In this document: one piece after another, positions 1 to 8,740 of the stretch
Layout: each line of letters begins with the position of its first letter
Numbering within the stretch: the first letter of the stretch is position 1
Assembly (NCBI RefSeq): GCF_000429825.1
Contig: NZ_AUCP01000048.1
Span: forward strand, 1 to 51,126
Reading direction: 5' to 3'
Origin: Cohnella thermotolerans DSM 17683
GTDB lineage: Bacteria; Bacillota; Bacilli; Paenibacillales; Paenibacillaceae
DNA: 51,126 nucleotides
Notes under the pieces: model-generated
Told to the model about the DNA's origin: nothing
What the model saw: only the letters and a program-made list of their open reading frames with translations
Databases searched by the model: none
Position numbers and translations under genes: made by a program

Positions 1-64
1 CGCAAGCGTGCTCGGAATCGTACATTCGGCAGAAGTCGGAAAACGACAGACGCTCGATCCCCAT
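1..64 (-). CDS. 5' end of an unidentified, LexA-controlled gene (partial)
   Basis: Only the first 21 codons are inside the window, reading MGIERLSFSDFC then RMYDSEHAC, so the product cannot be named. The ATG at 64 follows a GGAGGG ribosome site with a 6-base spacer, and no stop occurs before the edge. Upstream lie a near-consensus sigma-A promoter and two Bacillus-type SOS boxes, so the gene is very probably induced by DNA damage. SOS genes in Bacillales include lexA, recA, uvrB, dinB/uvrX-type polymerases and yneA. The visible residues do not match the starts I know for lexA or recA. The start and direction are well supported; the function is open. Confidence 0.7.
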   Translation of the reverse strand, partial: MGIERLSFSDFCRMYDSEHAC

Positions 65-80
65 CCGCAACCCTCCAACA

Positions 81-94
81 AGAACATTTGTTCG
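81..94 (-). promoter_or_regulatory. LexA (SOS) box 1
   Basis: The minus strand reads CGAACAAATGTTCT. It fits the Gram-positive consensus CGAACRNRYGTTYC at every position except the last. It lies between the -10 box and the ribosome site of the partial gene at the left edge. Confidence 0.8.
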
Positions 95-101
95 CGATCC
101 C

Positions 102-130
102 ATTATACCAAACAAACGTTCTCGTTTCAA
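102..130 (-). promoter_or_regulatory. Sigma-A promoter of the SOS gene
   Basis: On the minus strand the -35 is TTGAAA (complement of 125-130) and the -10 is a perfect TATAAT (complement of 102-107), separated by exactly 17 bases. One SOS box sits in the spacer and another just downstream, which is the classic LexA-repressed layout. Confidence 0.8.
109..122 (-). promoter_or_regulatory. LexA (SOS) box 2
   Basis: The minus strand reads AGAACGTTTGTTTG, with both half sites GAAC and GTTT present and a mismatch in the central purine. It lies in the spacer between the -35 and -10 boxes, where bound LexA would exclude RNA polymerase. Confidence 0.65.
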
Positions 131-212
131 TTCTTTTTCGTATTTTGATTGAAAGTTTTGGTGACGAATGTTTAGCGTATTACTGATTGAATGGGATAAG
201 AGAATGGGGTCG

Positions 213-420
213 TTATATAAACGCGGATTCATGACTGCCGCCCCCCTGAATCGAGGGGATAGTGGGAGGAGTTGCCTGTGAGGAGTCAAAGAGAGGCAAA
301 GGGTAGGGAGAGGCGTAAGCGAGTCCGAAGCCCTTACTACCCGCAGACTTAAGGCAGAATTTGATAATTCGTGAAGGAAGTATTATCGTGAAGGAAAGAA
401 AAGTCGCTCCGCGCCGTAAA
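213..420 (+). other. Gene-free leader with several hairpins, class unknown
   Basis: The 370 bases between the SOS gene and the GDSL gene hold no convincing coding sequence. Several stems can be drawn: CCCCT/AGGGG (243-247 with 254-258), TTGCCT/AGGCAA (272-277 with 294-299) and GGGTAG/CTACCC (301-306 with 337-342). The last encloses a possible GTAA tetraloop at 315-318. The segment precedes the ribosome site of the GDSL gene, so it could be a structured 5' leader. I do not recognise a known riboswitch core in it, and the individual stems are short enough to be chance. Confidence 0.3.
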
Positions 421-433
421 GGGGGAAAAACAG

Positions 434-1261
434 TTGTCCCATATGCGACCTTCCGAATCCAAGCTGTGGCCGATTCTCGGTTTTGCGGCGCTGGCGTGTA
501 CGCTGCTGATGCTGTCCGGCTTCGTCCTGGCGCTCCGGGACGCATGGTACCCCGCGCCGAGCGTGGCGCTGCCGGAGGCGTCGGCTCCGCCGACAGCGAC
601 GGCCGGCAGCCTCGCGGACAAGCCGAAGCTGCTGGTAACGGCGCTCGGCGACTCGCTCACGCGCGGCACCGGCGACGAGACGGGCGAAGGCTATGTCAAA
701 CGAACGATTGATCTGCTGAAGCAGGCTTTCGGCAAACCCGTTACGCTGGTCAACAATTTGGCCGTGAACGGCTTGACGGCGGTAAGACTCGTCGATCAAT
801 TGGATGAGAAAGGCGTGCAGGAATCGGTCGGCCGGGCGGATATCGTTCTGCTGACGATCGGAGGCAACGACTTGTTCCAGATCGCGCAGAACGGAGGTTC
901 CGTCGCCCAGGGCGGGGATATCTCGCCGGAGCTGCTCAAGCGGCTGCTGCCGCAAACGGAGCCGCTGATGGACGACGTTTTCGCCAAGTTGCGCAAGATC
1001 AACCCGAACGCCCGGATCGTGTGCGTCGGCCTGTACAATCCGTTTTACGACCTGCCGGAAGCCCGGCCGGTCAGCGCCTCGATTCTCGACTGGAACGACT
1101 ACGTGCACCAGCTGGCGACGGCCGACGGCAATGCGACGATCGTTCCGACTTACGATTTGTTCGAAGCGAACGTGAAGACTTATCTGTCTTCGGACCATTT
1201 CCATCCCAATTCGCAAGGCTACGCCCGGATCGCGGAGCGAATCGTCCAGGCGCTCCAGTAA
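434..1261 (+). CDS. Membrane-anchored GDSL/SGNH esterase
   Basis: A 275-residue hydrolase of the GDSL family, which includes esterases, lipases and acyl-thioesterases acting outside the membrane. One hydrophobic segment (residues 11-34) anchors it, and a Pro/Ala-rich linker (40-60) leads to the catalytic domain. Block I LGDSLTRG carries the nucleophile Ser74, GGND is at 143-146, and D254-x-x-H257 (DHFHPNSQGY) completes the triad. The TTG at 434 was chosen because AAAGGGGG ends 8 bases upstream; the ATG at 443 would be too far from it. It resembles B. subtilis YpmR-type lipases. The ABC exporter genes begin 15 bases downstream, so all three are probably one operon. Substrate unknown. Confidence 0.85.
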   Translation: MSHMRPSESKLWPILGFAALACTLLMLSGFVLALRDAWYPAPSVALPEASAPPTATAGSLADKPKLLVTALGDSLTRGTGDETGEGYVKRTIDLLKQAFGKPVTLVNNLAVNGLTAVRLVDQLDEKGVQESVGRADIVLLTIGGNDLFQIAQNGGSVAQGGDISPELLKRLLPQTEPLMDDVFAKLRKINPNARIVCVGLYNPFYDLPEARPVSASILDWNDYVHQLATADGNATIVPTYDLFEANVKTYLSSDHFHPNSQGYARIAERIVQALQ

Positions 1262-1276
1262 CCGAAGGAGGCGAAG

Positions 1277-2254
1277 ATGACGGTGGAAACCCGTGCCGCC
1301 AACAAAGAAGTCGTACTATCGGTGCAGCAGCTTAAGAAGTACATCGGACGCAAGCTCGTGATCCGCAACGTTTCCTTCGATGTGTATGCGGGCGAGATTT
1401 TCGGCTTCCTCGGGCCCAACGGTTCGGGCAAGACGACGACGATCCGGATGCTGGTCGATCTCGTCAAGCCGTCTTCGGGCCGCGTGCTCGTCTGCGGCGA
1501 AGACGTGAACCGCCATCCCGAGAGGGCGCTCCGAAGCGTCGGCTGCATCGTGGAAAATCCCGAAATGTACCCTTACCTGACGGGATGGGAGAATCTGGAG
1601 CATTTCGCGCGGATGCAGAAGGGCATTACCCGCGAGCGGATCGCGGAAGTGGCGGCGATCGTGCAATTGGACAAGCGGATTCACGACAAGGTGAAGACGT
1701 ATTCGCTCGGCATGCGGCAGCGGCTCGGCATCGCTCAGGCGCTGCTCGGGGCGCCGAAGCTGCTTATATTGGACGAGCCGACGAACGGTCTCGATCCGAA
1801 GGGGATTAAGGAGCTGCGCGCCTTTATTCGCCGGCTGGCCAACGAAGGGATGAGCCTGTTCGTCTCGAGCCATTTGCTCGGCGAGATTCAGCAGATGTGC
1901 GACCGGGTGGCGATTATCGCCCAGGGCGAGGTGATCGCCGTCGGCGAGGTGGAGGAGCTGCTGCGGCAAGCCGGATCGTATACGGTCTGGCAGCTCGACA
2001 AGCCGGTGGAAGGACGTAAGCTGTTCGAGCGCCAACCGGACGTGAAGCTTATAGGCGAAGGGGAGCACCGCATCGACGAAGGGCTGCTGTCGTCGTTGCC
2101 GGACGCAATCGTTACGGCGATGGACGAGGCTTCGATCCCCGTCTGGGTGCAGCGGTTTGTCGCGGCCGGCATCGGCGTGCAGGCGGTCCACAAGGTCGCG
2201 CCTTCGCTCGAAGAGCTATTTTTGAAGCTGACGGAGGGGGAGTCGATTGGCTAA
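1277..2254 (+). CDS. ABC-2 type exporter, ATP-binding protein
   Basis: A 325-residue ATPase of the BcrA/YxlF-like group that drives ABC-2 permeases. Walker A GPNGSGKT is at residues 46-53, the signature SLGMRQR near 143-149, and Walker B LLILDEP at 162-168, followed by a switch His in SSHL near 199. A C-terminal extension of about 100 residues after the nucleotide-binding domain is usual in this group. A strong GAAGGAGG site precedes the ATG. The stop overlaps the next gene by 8 bases, so the permease is translationally coupled. Families of this kind export antibiotics, lipids or peptides; the cargo cannot be deduced. Confidence 0.9.
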   Translation: MTVETRAANKEVVLSVQQLKKYIGRKLVIRNVSFDVYAGEIFGFLGPNGSGKTTTIRMLVDLVKPSSGRVLVCGEDVNRHPERALRSVGCIVENPEMYPYLTGWENLEHFARMQKGITRERIAEVAAIVQLDKRIHDKVKTYSLGMRQRLGIAQALLGAPKLLILDEPTNGLDPKGIKELRAFIRRLANEGMSLFVSSHLLGEIQQMCDRVAIIAQGEVIAVGEVEELLRQAGSYTVWQLDKPVEGRKLFERQPDVKLIGEGEHRIDEGLLSSLPDAIVTAMDEASIPVWVQRFVAAGIGVQAVHKVAPSLEELFLKLTEGESIG

Positions 2255-3233
2255 TTTGCTGGCGCTCGTACACAACGAAACGATCAAGGTTTGGCGCAAA
2301 AAAAGGTTCGCCGTCGTCCTGCTCGTGCTCCTCGTCCTTATCCCGGTTTTCGTCTATGCGCAAGCTAAAATCGCCCGGAACAACGCCGAGAAGTTTGCGG
2401 ATTGGCGCGCGGAAGTCCAGCAACGAATTACGGACAACACGAATGCGCTGTCGAGCGACCGGATCCCGGACGAATGGAAAAAATGGCGGCGGGCGCTCGT
2501 TCAACAGCTCCAGTATTACCTGGACCACGACGTCAACCCGAACACACCCAACGCCGTCACCTTCACAAGCTCGTTCCTGGAAAATTCGGTGACGCTGTTC
2601 ATCCCGCTCATGGTGCTGGCGATCGCCTCCGATCTCGTCTCCTCCGAGCGGTCGGCAGGGACGATCAAGATGCTGCTCACGCGGCCGGTCAGGCGGTGGC
2701 GCATCCTTTTCGCCAAATGGGTCACGCTTATTTTATACGTCTCCCTTATCGTCGTCTCGACGACGGTTCTCGCCTACCTGATCTCCGGCTTGGCGTTCGG
2801 CTACGAGGGATGGGGCGAGCCGGTGTTCGTCGGCTTCGGACTGAACGGCACGGACATCGACACGTCGGCGGTTCACGCGGTCACACGAGGACAATTTCTG
2901 CTCATGGAGATGGGGCTCGTCTGGTATTCGGCGCTCATCGTCGCCTTCATCGCGCTGCTCGTATCCGTTCTTCTCCGCAGCACGGCGGCGAGCCTCGTGA
3001 CGATGATGGCGGCCGTGATCTCCGGCGCGATCTTGGCGAACATGGCCTCTTCCTGGCACAGCGCCAAATATTTGTTCAACGTCAACCTCGATTTGACGGT
3101 TTACTTGCGGGGAACGCCGCCTCCGATCGAAGGGATGACGCTCGGATTTTCCCTTGCGGTTCTAGGCGTTTGGGGCTTGGCGGCGCTGGCTGCGGCATTC
3201 GCGGTCTTTACGAAGCAAGATGTGATGAATTAA
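2247..3233 (+). CDS. ABC-2 type exporter, permease
   Basis: A 328-residue integral membrane protein and the partner of the preceding ATPase. It has one N-terminal membrane segment (about 20-40), a hydrophilic extracytoplasmic stretch (about 45-110), then five or so further membrane segments, the topology of ABC-2 permeases with a long first loop. The motif SSERSAGTIKMLLTRPVRR before the third segment is typical of the BcrB/NatB-like family. It starts at TTG 2247 behind GGAGGGGG, inside the end of the ATPase gene. Confidence 0.87.
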   Translation: MANLLALVHNETIKVWRKKRFAVVLLVLLVLIPVFVYAQAKIARNNAEKFADWRAEVQQRITDNTNALSSDRIPDEWKKWRRALVQQLQYYLDHDVNPNTPNAVTFTSSFLENSVTLFIPLMVLAIASDLVSSERSAGTIKMLLTRPVRRWRILFAKWVTLILYVSLIVVSTTVLAYLISGLAFGYEGWGEPVFVGFGLNGTDIDTSAVHAVTRGQFLLMEMGLVWYSALIVAFIALLVSVLLRSTAASLVTMMAAVISGAILANMASSWHSAKYLFNVNLDLTVYLRGTPPPIEGMTLGFSLAVLGVWGLAALAAAFAVFTKQDVMN

Positions 3234-3236
3234 AAT
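3207..3236 (+). promoter_or_regulatory. Possible parEC promoter
   Basis: TTTACG (3207-3212) and TAAAAT (3231-3236) lie 18 bases apart at the very end of the permease gene. They would give parEC its own start of transcription. The -35 matches four of six consensus bases and the -10 five of six. A 7-bp hairpin (3249-3255 with 3266-3272) follows in the leader. Confidence 0.4.
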
Positions 3237-3300
3237 AGTCGGAAGTGAGCTTGCCGGTACGCAGGGGCAAGCGAAGTGACAGAAGCAAGGAGGACCCTTC

Positions 3301-5277
3301 GTGGCCGAACAAATCGATCTGTTCGCCGAATCGGCGGCGCAGGCGGGAACGGATTACAGCGCGGACGACATTCAGGTGCTGGAAGGCCTGACGGCCGTGC
3401 GCAAACGGCCGGGCATGTATATCGGCAGCACGACCTCGTCCGGCTTGCACCATCTGGTGTGGGAAATCGTGGACAACGCGGTGGACGAGCATTTGGCAAA
3501 ATATTGCACGCGCATCGACGTGACCATTCATCCGGACAACTCCGTGACGGTGCTGGACAACGGAAGAGGCATTCCGACCGGCATGCACAAGATGGGCATT
3601 CCGACGCCGCAGGTCGTTTTCACGATTCTGCACGCGGGCGGCAAATTCGGAGGCGGCGGCTACAAGAAATCGGGCGGCCTGCACGGCGTCGGCGCTTCCG
3701 TGACGAACGCGCTGTCCGAATGGCTGGAAGTCGAAATCTACCGCGACGGGAAAATACATAGGCAGCGCTTCGAGACGTGGACCGACACGTCCGGCAAGGA
3801 GCACGTCGGCGAACCGGTCGGCGGACTGGAAGTGCTGGGGAATACGAACAAGACCGGGACGAAGGTGACGTTCAAGCCGGACCGGAAAGTTTTCCACGGC
3901 AACGTGACTCTGAACTACGACACGCTCGCGGAGCGGCTGCAGGAGATCGCCTTCCTCAATTCCGGGCTGAAGGTTGTGCTGAAGGACGAGCGCCCGGGCG
4001 GGCAGGAAGAGACGTTCTATTACGAGGGCGGAGCGAGCCAGTTCGTTCAATTTCTGAACGAGGGCAAGTCGGTGCTGCACGATGTCATTCATTTTATCGC
4101 GGAGAAGGACGACATCGAGGTCGAAGTGGCGCTGCAGTACAACGACGGGTACACGGAGACGATCGCTTCGTTCGTCAACTCGATTCCGACGCGCGGCGGC
4201 GGCACGCACGAGACCGGCTTCAAGACGGCGTACACCCGCGTCATGAACGAGTACGCCCGCAAGACCGGACAGCTCAAGGAGAAGGACAAAAACCTCGAAG
4301 GCAACGACCTGCGCGAGGGCATGATGGCCGTCATCAACATCAAAATGGCGGAAGTGGAATTCGTCGGGCAGACGAAGGACCAGCTCGGCAGCGCTTCCGC
4401 GCGGAGCGCGACGGACGCGGTCGTCGCCGAGAAGATGGCGATCTTCCTGGAGGAGAATCCCCAGGTCGGCCAGGCGCTCATCCGGAAGGCGATTCAGGCG
4501 TCCAAGGCGCGCGAGGCGGCGAGGAAGGCGCGCGACGAGATTCGCAGCGGCAAGAAGCGCAGCGACAGCCCGAGCCTCGGAGGCAAGCTGTCGCCGGCGC
4601 AGTCGAAGGACAGCTCGCGCAACGAGCTGTTCATCGTCGAGGGCGATTCGGCGGGCGGATCCGCGAAGCAGGGGCGGGATTCGAAGTATCAGGCGATTCT
4701 GCCGCTCAAGGGCAAGCCGATGAACCCCGAGAAGGCGAAGCTGGCCGACATCTTGAAGAACGACGAATACAAGGCGATCATCGCCACGATCGGCGCGGGA
4801 ATTGGCTCCGAATTCGACGTGGAAGAGAGCAATTACTCCAAAATCATCATCATGACCGACGCCGACACCGACGGCGCGCACATTCAGGTGCTGCTGCTGA
4901 CGTTTTTCTACCGTTACATGAAATCGCTGATCGACGCCGGCAAGGTGTTCATCGCCCAGCCTCCGCTGTACAAGATCACGCGCAAGTCGGGCAAGCTGGA
5001 AACGGTGCGTTACGCCTGGACGGACGAGCAGCTGCAAAATTATATGAAGGAATTCGGCAAAAACGCGGAGCTGCAGCGGTACAAAGGGCTGGGGGAAATG
5101 AACCCCGAGCAGCTGTGGGAGACGACGATGAATCCCGAGACGCGCACGCTGCTGCAGGTGCAGATCGAAGACGCCGCCAAAGCCGAACGCCGCGTATCGA
5201 CGCTGATGGGCGACAAAGTCGATCCGCGCAAAAGGTGGATCATCGACAACGTCGATTTCACCGAATTCGAGGAGTGA
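3301..5277 (+). CDS. parE: DNA topoisomerase IV subunit B
   Basis: This 658-residue subunit binds and hydrolyses ATP for the decatenating enzyme ParC2ParE2. The GHKL ATPase domain shows the Mg-binding Asn59 in EIVDNAVDE, and DNGRGIP near 86-92. The transducer domain follows, then a TOPRIM domain with EGDSAGGSAKQGRD (Glu447) and DADTDG. The C-terminal part carries the GLGEM(N) core. The absence of a GyrB-type insertion and the adjacent parC decide for ParE over GyrB. GTG at 3301 was chosen because AAGGAGG lies 7 bases upstream. The gene is intact and of normal length. Confidence 0.96.
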   Translation: MAEQIDLFAESAAQAGTDYSADDIQVLEGLTAVRKRPGMYIGSTTSSGLHHLVWEIVDNAVDEHLAKYCTRIDVTIHPDNSVTVLDNGRGIPTGMHKMGIPTPQVVFTILHAGGKFGGGGYKKSGGLHGVGASVTNALSEWLEVEIYRDGKIHRQRFETWTDTSGKEHVGEPVGGLEVLGNTNKTGTKVTFKPDRKVFHGNVTLNYDTLAERLQEIAFLNSGLKVVLKDERPGGQEETFYYEGGASQFVQFLNEGKSVLHDVIHFIAEKDDIEVEVALQYNDGYTETIASFVNSIPTRGGGTHETGFKTAYTRVMNEYARKTGQLKEKDKNLEGNDLREGMMAVINIKMAEVEFVGQTKDQLGSASARSATDAVVAEKMAIFLEENPQVGQALIRKAIQASKAREAARKARDEIRSGKKRSDSPSLGGKLSPAQSKDSSRNELFIVEGDSAGGSAKQGRDSKYQAILPLKGKPMNPEKAKLADILKNDEYKAIIATIGAGIGSEFDVEESNYSKIIIMTDADTDGAHIQVLLLTFFYRYMKSLIDAGKVFIAQPPLYKITRKSGKLETVRYAWTDEQLQNYMKEFGKNAELQRYKGLGEMNPEQLWETTMNPETRTLLQVQIEDAAKAERRVSTLMGDKVDPRKRWIIDNVDFTEFEE

Positions 5278-5303
5278 GGCACAGAAGAAAGGGGCGTTAA
5301 AGC

Positions 5304-7769
5304 TTGCTGGAGCAATTTTTGCCGGCGTTCCTGGAAGAGGTCGTAGGCGACCGCTTCGGGCGCTATTCCAAATACATCATTCAAGACCGGGCCATTCCCG
5401 ACGTGCGCGACGGGCTGAAGCCCGTTCAGCGCCGCATCCTGTACGCGATGTACGATTCGAACAACACGCCCGACAAGCCGTACCGCAAATCCGCGAAGAC
5501 GGTCGGTGACGTTATGGGCAACTACCATCCCCATGGCGACGCGTCCATCTACGACGGCATGGTGCGGATGGCGCAGCCGTGGAAAATGGCGCACACGCTC
5601 ATCGACGGCCACGGCAACTGGGGCTCGATGGACGACGATCCGCCCGCGGCGATGCGTTACACCGAAGCGCGGCTGTCGCCGATCGCGATGGAGCTGCTGC
5701 GGGACATCGAGAAGCGGACCGTGCTGTTCAAGGACAACTTCGACAACACGGCGAAGGAGCCCGTCGTGCTGCCTTCCCGCTACCCGAACCTGCTCGTTAA
5801 CGGAGTCAGCGGCATCTCATCCGGCTTCGCGACGGAAATTCCGCCGCACAACCTGCGGGAAGTGATCGACGCCTGCGTGGCGCTCATGGACAAGCCGGAC
5901 ATGACCGTGGACGAGCTGATGAGCGTGCTGCGCGGTCCCGACTTCCCGACGGGCGGCATCATCATGGGCGAAGAAGGCATTCGCGAAGCGTACGAGACCG
6001 GCAAAGGACGGATTCATCTTCGCTCCAAGACGGCGATCGAGGATGTGCGCGGGGGCAAGCAGCAGATCGTCGTGACCGAAATTCCGTACCAGGTCGTGAA
6101 GTCCAAGCTCGTCAGCGCCATCGACAACCTGCGCGCCGAGAAAAAGGTGGAAGGCATCGCCGAGGTGCGGGACGAGAGCGGGCGGAACGGCTTGCGCATC
6201 GTCATCGAGCTGAAGAAGGATGCGGACGCCGAAGGCATTCTCGCGTATTTGCTGAAGAAGACGGACCTGCAGGTCGTCTACAGCTTCAACATGGTCGCGA
6301 TCGTCAACAAAGCGCCGCGCCAGCTCGGCGTCAAGCAAATTCTCGAAGCGTACATCGCCCACCAGAAGGAAGTCGTGACGCATCGGACGCAGTTCGACCT
6401 GGAGAAGGCCGAGGACCGCGCGCACGTGCTGGAAGGGCTCGTCAAGGCGCTGAACCTGCTCGACGAAGTGATCGAGACGATCAAAGCTTCCAAGAACCGC
6501 CAGGACGCGCAAAACAACCTGGTCGCCAAGTTCGGCTTCTCCGAGCGCCAGGCCGACGCAATCTTGACGCTGCAATTGTACCGGCTGACCAATCTCGAGA
6601 TTACGTCGCTGGAGAAGGAGCACGCCGACACGGTCAAGAAGATTCAGCAGCTTCGCGCCATTCTAGAGAATCCTAAGAAGCTGCTGGGCGTCATCAAGGA
6701 CGAGCTCGGCGAAATTCGCGGCAAATACGGCATCGATCGGCGCTCTGTCATTCAGGGCGAAGTGGAAGAGTTGAAGGTCAACCTGGAAGTGACGGTGCCT
6801 TCGGAGGAGGTCGTCGTCACGCTCAGCCGCCAAGGCTACGTCAAGCGGACGAGCCTGCTGTCGTTCACCCGCTCGGGCGGGGACCTCGGCAGCTCGGGCG
6901 TGAAGGAAGGCGACGTCATCCGCTGGAGCCTTCAGCCGAATACGCTCGATTCGCTGCTGCTGTTCACGCAGAAGGGCCAGTACTTTCTGCTTCCGGTTCA
7001 CCAGATTCCGGAGTTCAAATGGAAGGACACCGGAACGGCGATCGTCAACCTGCTGCCCTTGTCCAAGGAAGACCGGATCGTCTCCGTCATTCCGACGAAG
7101 CCGGGCGATTGGAACGCGGCGGCCGCCGAAGGGCAGGTCGCCGGCTCCGCGCTCGTCTTCGTCACCCGGCGCGGCCAGGTGAAGCGCTCGCTGCTGACGG
7201 AGTATGCGACGAACCGCAGCACCGCCATCGCGGCGATCAAGCTGGCTGACGGCGACGAAGTCGTTGCCGTGTACCGCAGCGACGAAGCCCAGGAGATTAT
7301 GCTCGTCACCGAGCAAGGCATGAGCATCCGCTTCCAGGAAAACGAGGTCAGCCTGCAAGGTCGGGTGGCCGGCGGCGTGAGGGGTATTGCGCTGAAGGAA
7401 GGCGACCATGTCGCGGGAGGCTTCCCCGTATCCGGGGACGAAGGCGAAGTGCTCGTCCTGACGGATCTGGGCTATGCCAAGCGTTCGCTGCTTATCGATT
7501 ATCCGCAGCAGGGACGCGGCGGCAAAGGGATTCAGACGTTCGAATTCAAGGAAGGCAAGCGTGTGAAACCGAACGGGAACCGGATCGTCTCCGCGTTCCA
7601 TGTCAAAGAAGCCGCAACCATCGAAGCGGTTACGGCCGGAGGCGCGACGCGGGAGTTTTCATCCGAGGAGGCTCCGATCGACGATCGGCGGACGCACGGC
7701 AAAGCGGTCGTCTCCGTCGACCGCGGGGACCCGCTGACCGAATCGTTCCGGAAGCCGCTGCTTTCGTAG
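5304..7769 (+). CDS. parC: DNA topoisomerase IV subunit A
   Basis: An 821-residue DNA-cleaving subunit. The winged-helix region contains the catalytic tyrosine in AAMRYTEARLS (Tyr119), preceded by the quinolone-determining segment YHPHGDASIYD at 74-84. Coiled-coil and tower regions follow, then a C-terminal beta-pinwheel with repeated RxGxxKR blades (for example RQGYVKRTS and RRGQVKRSL). It starts 26 bases after parE at TTG 5304, behind AAAGGGG. The residue matching E. coli Ser80 is Ala, and the residue matching Glu84 is Asp; this is discussed under findings. Confidence 0.96.
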   Translation: MLEQFLPAFLEEVVGDRFGRYSKYIIQDRAIPDVRDGLKPVQRRILYAMYDSNNTPDKPYRKSAKTVGDVMGNYHPHGDASIYDGMVRMAQPWKMAHTLIDGHGNWGSMDDDPPAAMRYTEARLSPIAMELLRDIEKRTVLFKDNFDNTAKEPVVLPSRYPNLLVNGVSGISSGFATEIPPHNLREVIDACVALMDKPDMTVDELMSVLRGPDFPTGGIIMGEEGIREAYETGKGRIHLRSKTAIEDVRGGKQQIVVTEIPYQVVKSKLVSAIDNLRAEKKVEGIAEVRDESGRNGLRIVIELKKDADAEGILAYLLKKTDLQVVYSFNMVAIVNKAPRQLGVKQILEAYIAHQKEVVTHRTQFDLEKAEDRAHVLEGLVKALNLLDEVIETIKASKNRQDAQNNLVAKFGFSERQADAILTLQLYRLTNLEITSLEKEHADTVKKIQQLRAILENPKKLLGVIKDELGEIRGKYGIDRRSVIQGEVEELKVNLEVTVPSEEVVVTLSRQGYVKRTSLLSFTRSGGDLGSSGVKEGDVIRWSLQPNTLDSLLLFTQKGQYFLLPVHQIPEFKWKDTGTAIVNLLPLSKEDRIVSVIPTKPGDWNAAAAEGQVAGSALVFVTRRGQVKRSLLTEYATNRSTAIAAIKLADGDEVVAVYRSDEAQEIMLVTEQGMSIRFQENEVSLQGRVAGGVRGIALKEGDHVAGGFPVSGDEGEVLVLTDLGYAKRSLLIDYPQQGRGGKGIQTFEFKEGKRVKPNGNRIVSAFHVKEAATIEAVTAGGATREFSSEEAPIDDRRTHGKAVVSVDRGDPLTESFRKPLLS

Positions 7770-7793
7770 TTTCGCGAGAAGGCTTGAGCCTTG

Positions 7794-7970
7794 TTAATCG
7801 AACGGACCGTTCTCGGACTCCGAACGGTCGATCCATTTCAGCATCATGTCCAACACGACCCACAGCGGCACCGGCTCGTCGAGCCGTTCCAGCCAACGTG
7901 GGTCTTCCAGCAATCCGGCTTCCTTCGCCATTTGGCCGATCATTTTTTTACGTTCCTCCGCGGAATTCAC
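7794..7970 (-). CDS. Small hypothetical protein
   Basis: A 58-residue reading frame on the opposite strand to its neighbours, rich in Trp, Leu and charged residues (for example DPRWLERLDEP and DMMLKWIDRSE). GTG at 7970 has a GGAGG site 9 bases upstream, which makes it better supported than the ATG at 8018, which would add 16 residues. No signal peptide or membrane segment is seen and I do not recognise the family. The last codons coincide with an 8-bp inverted repeat (7805-7812 with 7822-7829) that may help end parEC transcription. Confidence 0.5.
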   Translation of the reverse strand: MNSAEERKKMIGQMAKEAGLLEDPRWLERLDEPVPLWVVLDMMLKWIDRSESENGPFD

Positions 7971-8172
7971 GATCGCTCGCCTCCGAACCGCAAGCCTCGA
8001 AACGCTGCGTTTCACCATCTTCTGACTTTAGTATATGTCGCGGTTTGTCGCATCGTACCTTTTTGTGAGGATTTAGGTCGTAAATCATTAATTCCGTTAA
8101 TCTATCATTCGACATGGGCGCCAGGTATAATAAAAGAGAAGGCACTGTTCGGGAAAAGCGGGAGGGGATGAA

Positions 8173-8691
8173 ATGGAGATGGCGGCGGAATTTGTGAAAA
8201 GCTGGATGAAACTCACGAAAGATTGGCACACGCAAATGGATGCGGAGCTTGCGCCCCAGCTGACGGGAGGCCAGCTTCAGGTGCTGGAGCTGATGTTGGC
8301 CTACGAGCCGATGAAGCCTTCCGACCTGCTCCCCCATTTGGAGACGACGCCGGCGGCGATTACGACGCTGCTCGACCGGATGGAGCGCAACGGGCTCGTC
8401 CGGCGGGAGCGGGACGCCCACGACCGGCGCATCGTCTGGGTGAGCATGACCGACAGAGGACGCGCGGAAGCGGAACGCGGCCTGAAAATACGAAGCGACA
8501 TCGTCGGCCGTTCGCTGGAAAGGCTGTCGCTGCACAATCGGCAGCTGCTCGTTTATCTGATCGGCAAAGTGGCGGGAACGAGGGAATCGCTGTCCGAACG
8601 GGCTGGCGGCGGGGACAAGGCGGCCGCCGGAGCCGAGCCCGGCTCCGCGGCCGAGTCCCTGCGGCCGGCGGCGGAAGCGGCGAACGGCTGA
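8173..8691 (+). CDS. MarR-family transcriptional regulator
   Basis: A 172-residue winged-helix protein. The core LTGGQLQVLELML, KPSDLLPHLETTPAAITTLLDRMERNGLVRRERDAHDRR and the wing VWVSMTDRGR is a typical MarR fold that dimerises and binds a palindrome. The last 30 residues are a low-complexity Ala/Gly/Glu tail, longer than usual for the family. It has a GGGAGGGG site before ATG 8173 and a TATAAT box at 8131-8136 without a clear -35. Its target is not evident; no transporter or drug-efflux gene is adjacent on the same strand. Confidence 0.88.
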   Translation: MEMAAEFVKSWMKLTKDWHTQMDAELAPQLTGGQLQVLELMLAYEPMKPSDLLPHLETTPAAITTLLDRMERNGLVRRERDAHDRRIVWVSMTDRGRAEAERGLKIRSDIVGRSLERLSLHNRQLLVYLIGKVAGTRESLSERAGGGDKAAAGAEPGSAAESLRPAAEAANG

Positions 8692-8740
8692 TGTCCGGCC
8701 GTCCAAGAGGCTAGACGGGTCCGTCTCATAGGCAACATGT

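Noticed and set aside
3249..3272. Terminator between the ABC exporter and parE
   Set aside because: Stem of 7 bp without a following T-run; not enough to call a terminator.
3208..5037. Long open frame of 609 codons on the minus strand
   Set aside because: It lies fully antisense to parE in GC-rich DNA and encodes a low-complexity Arg/Val/Asp-rich sequence without motifs; it mirrors parE codon bias.
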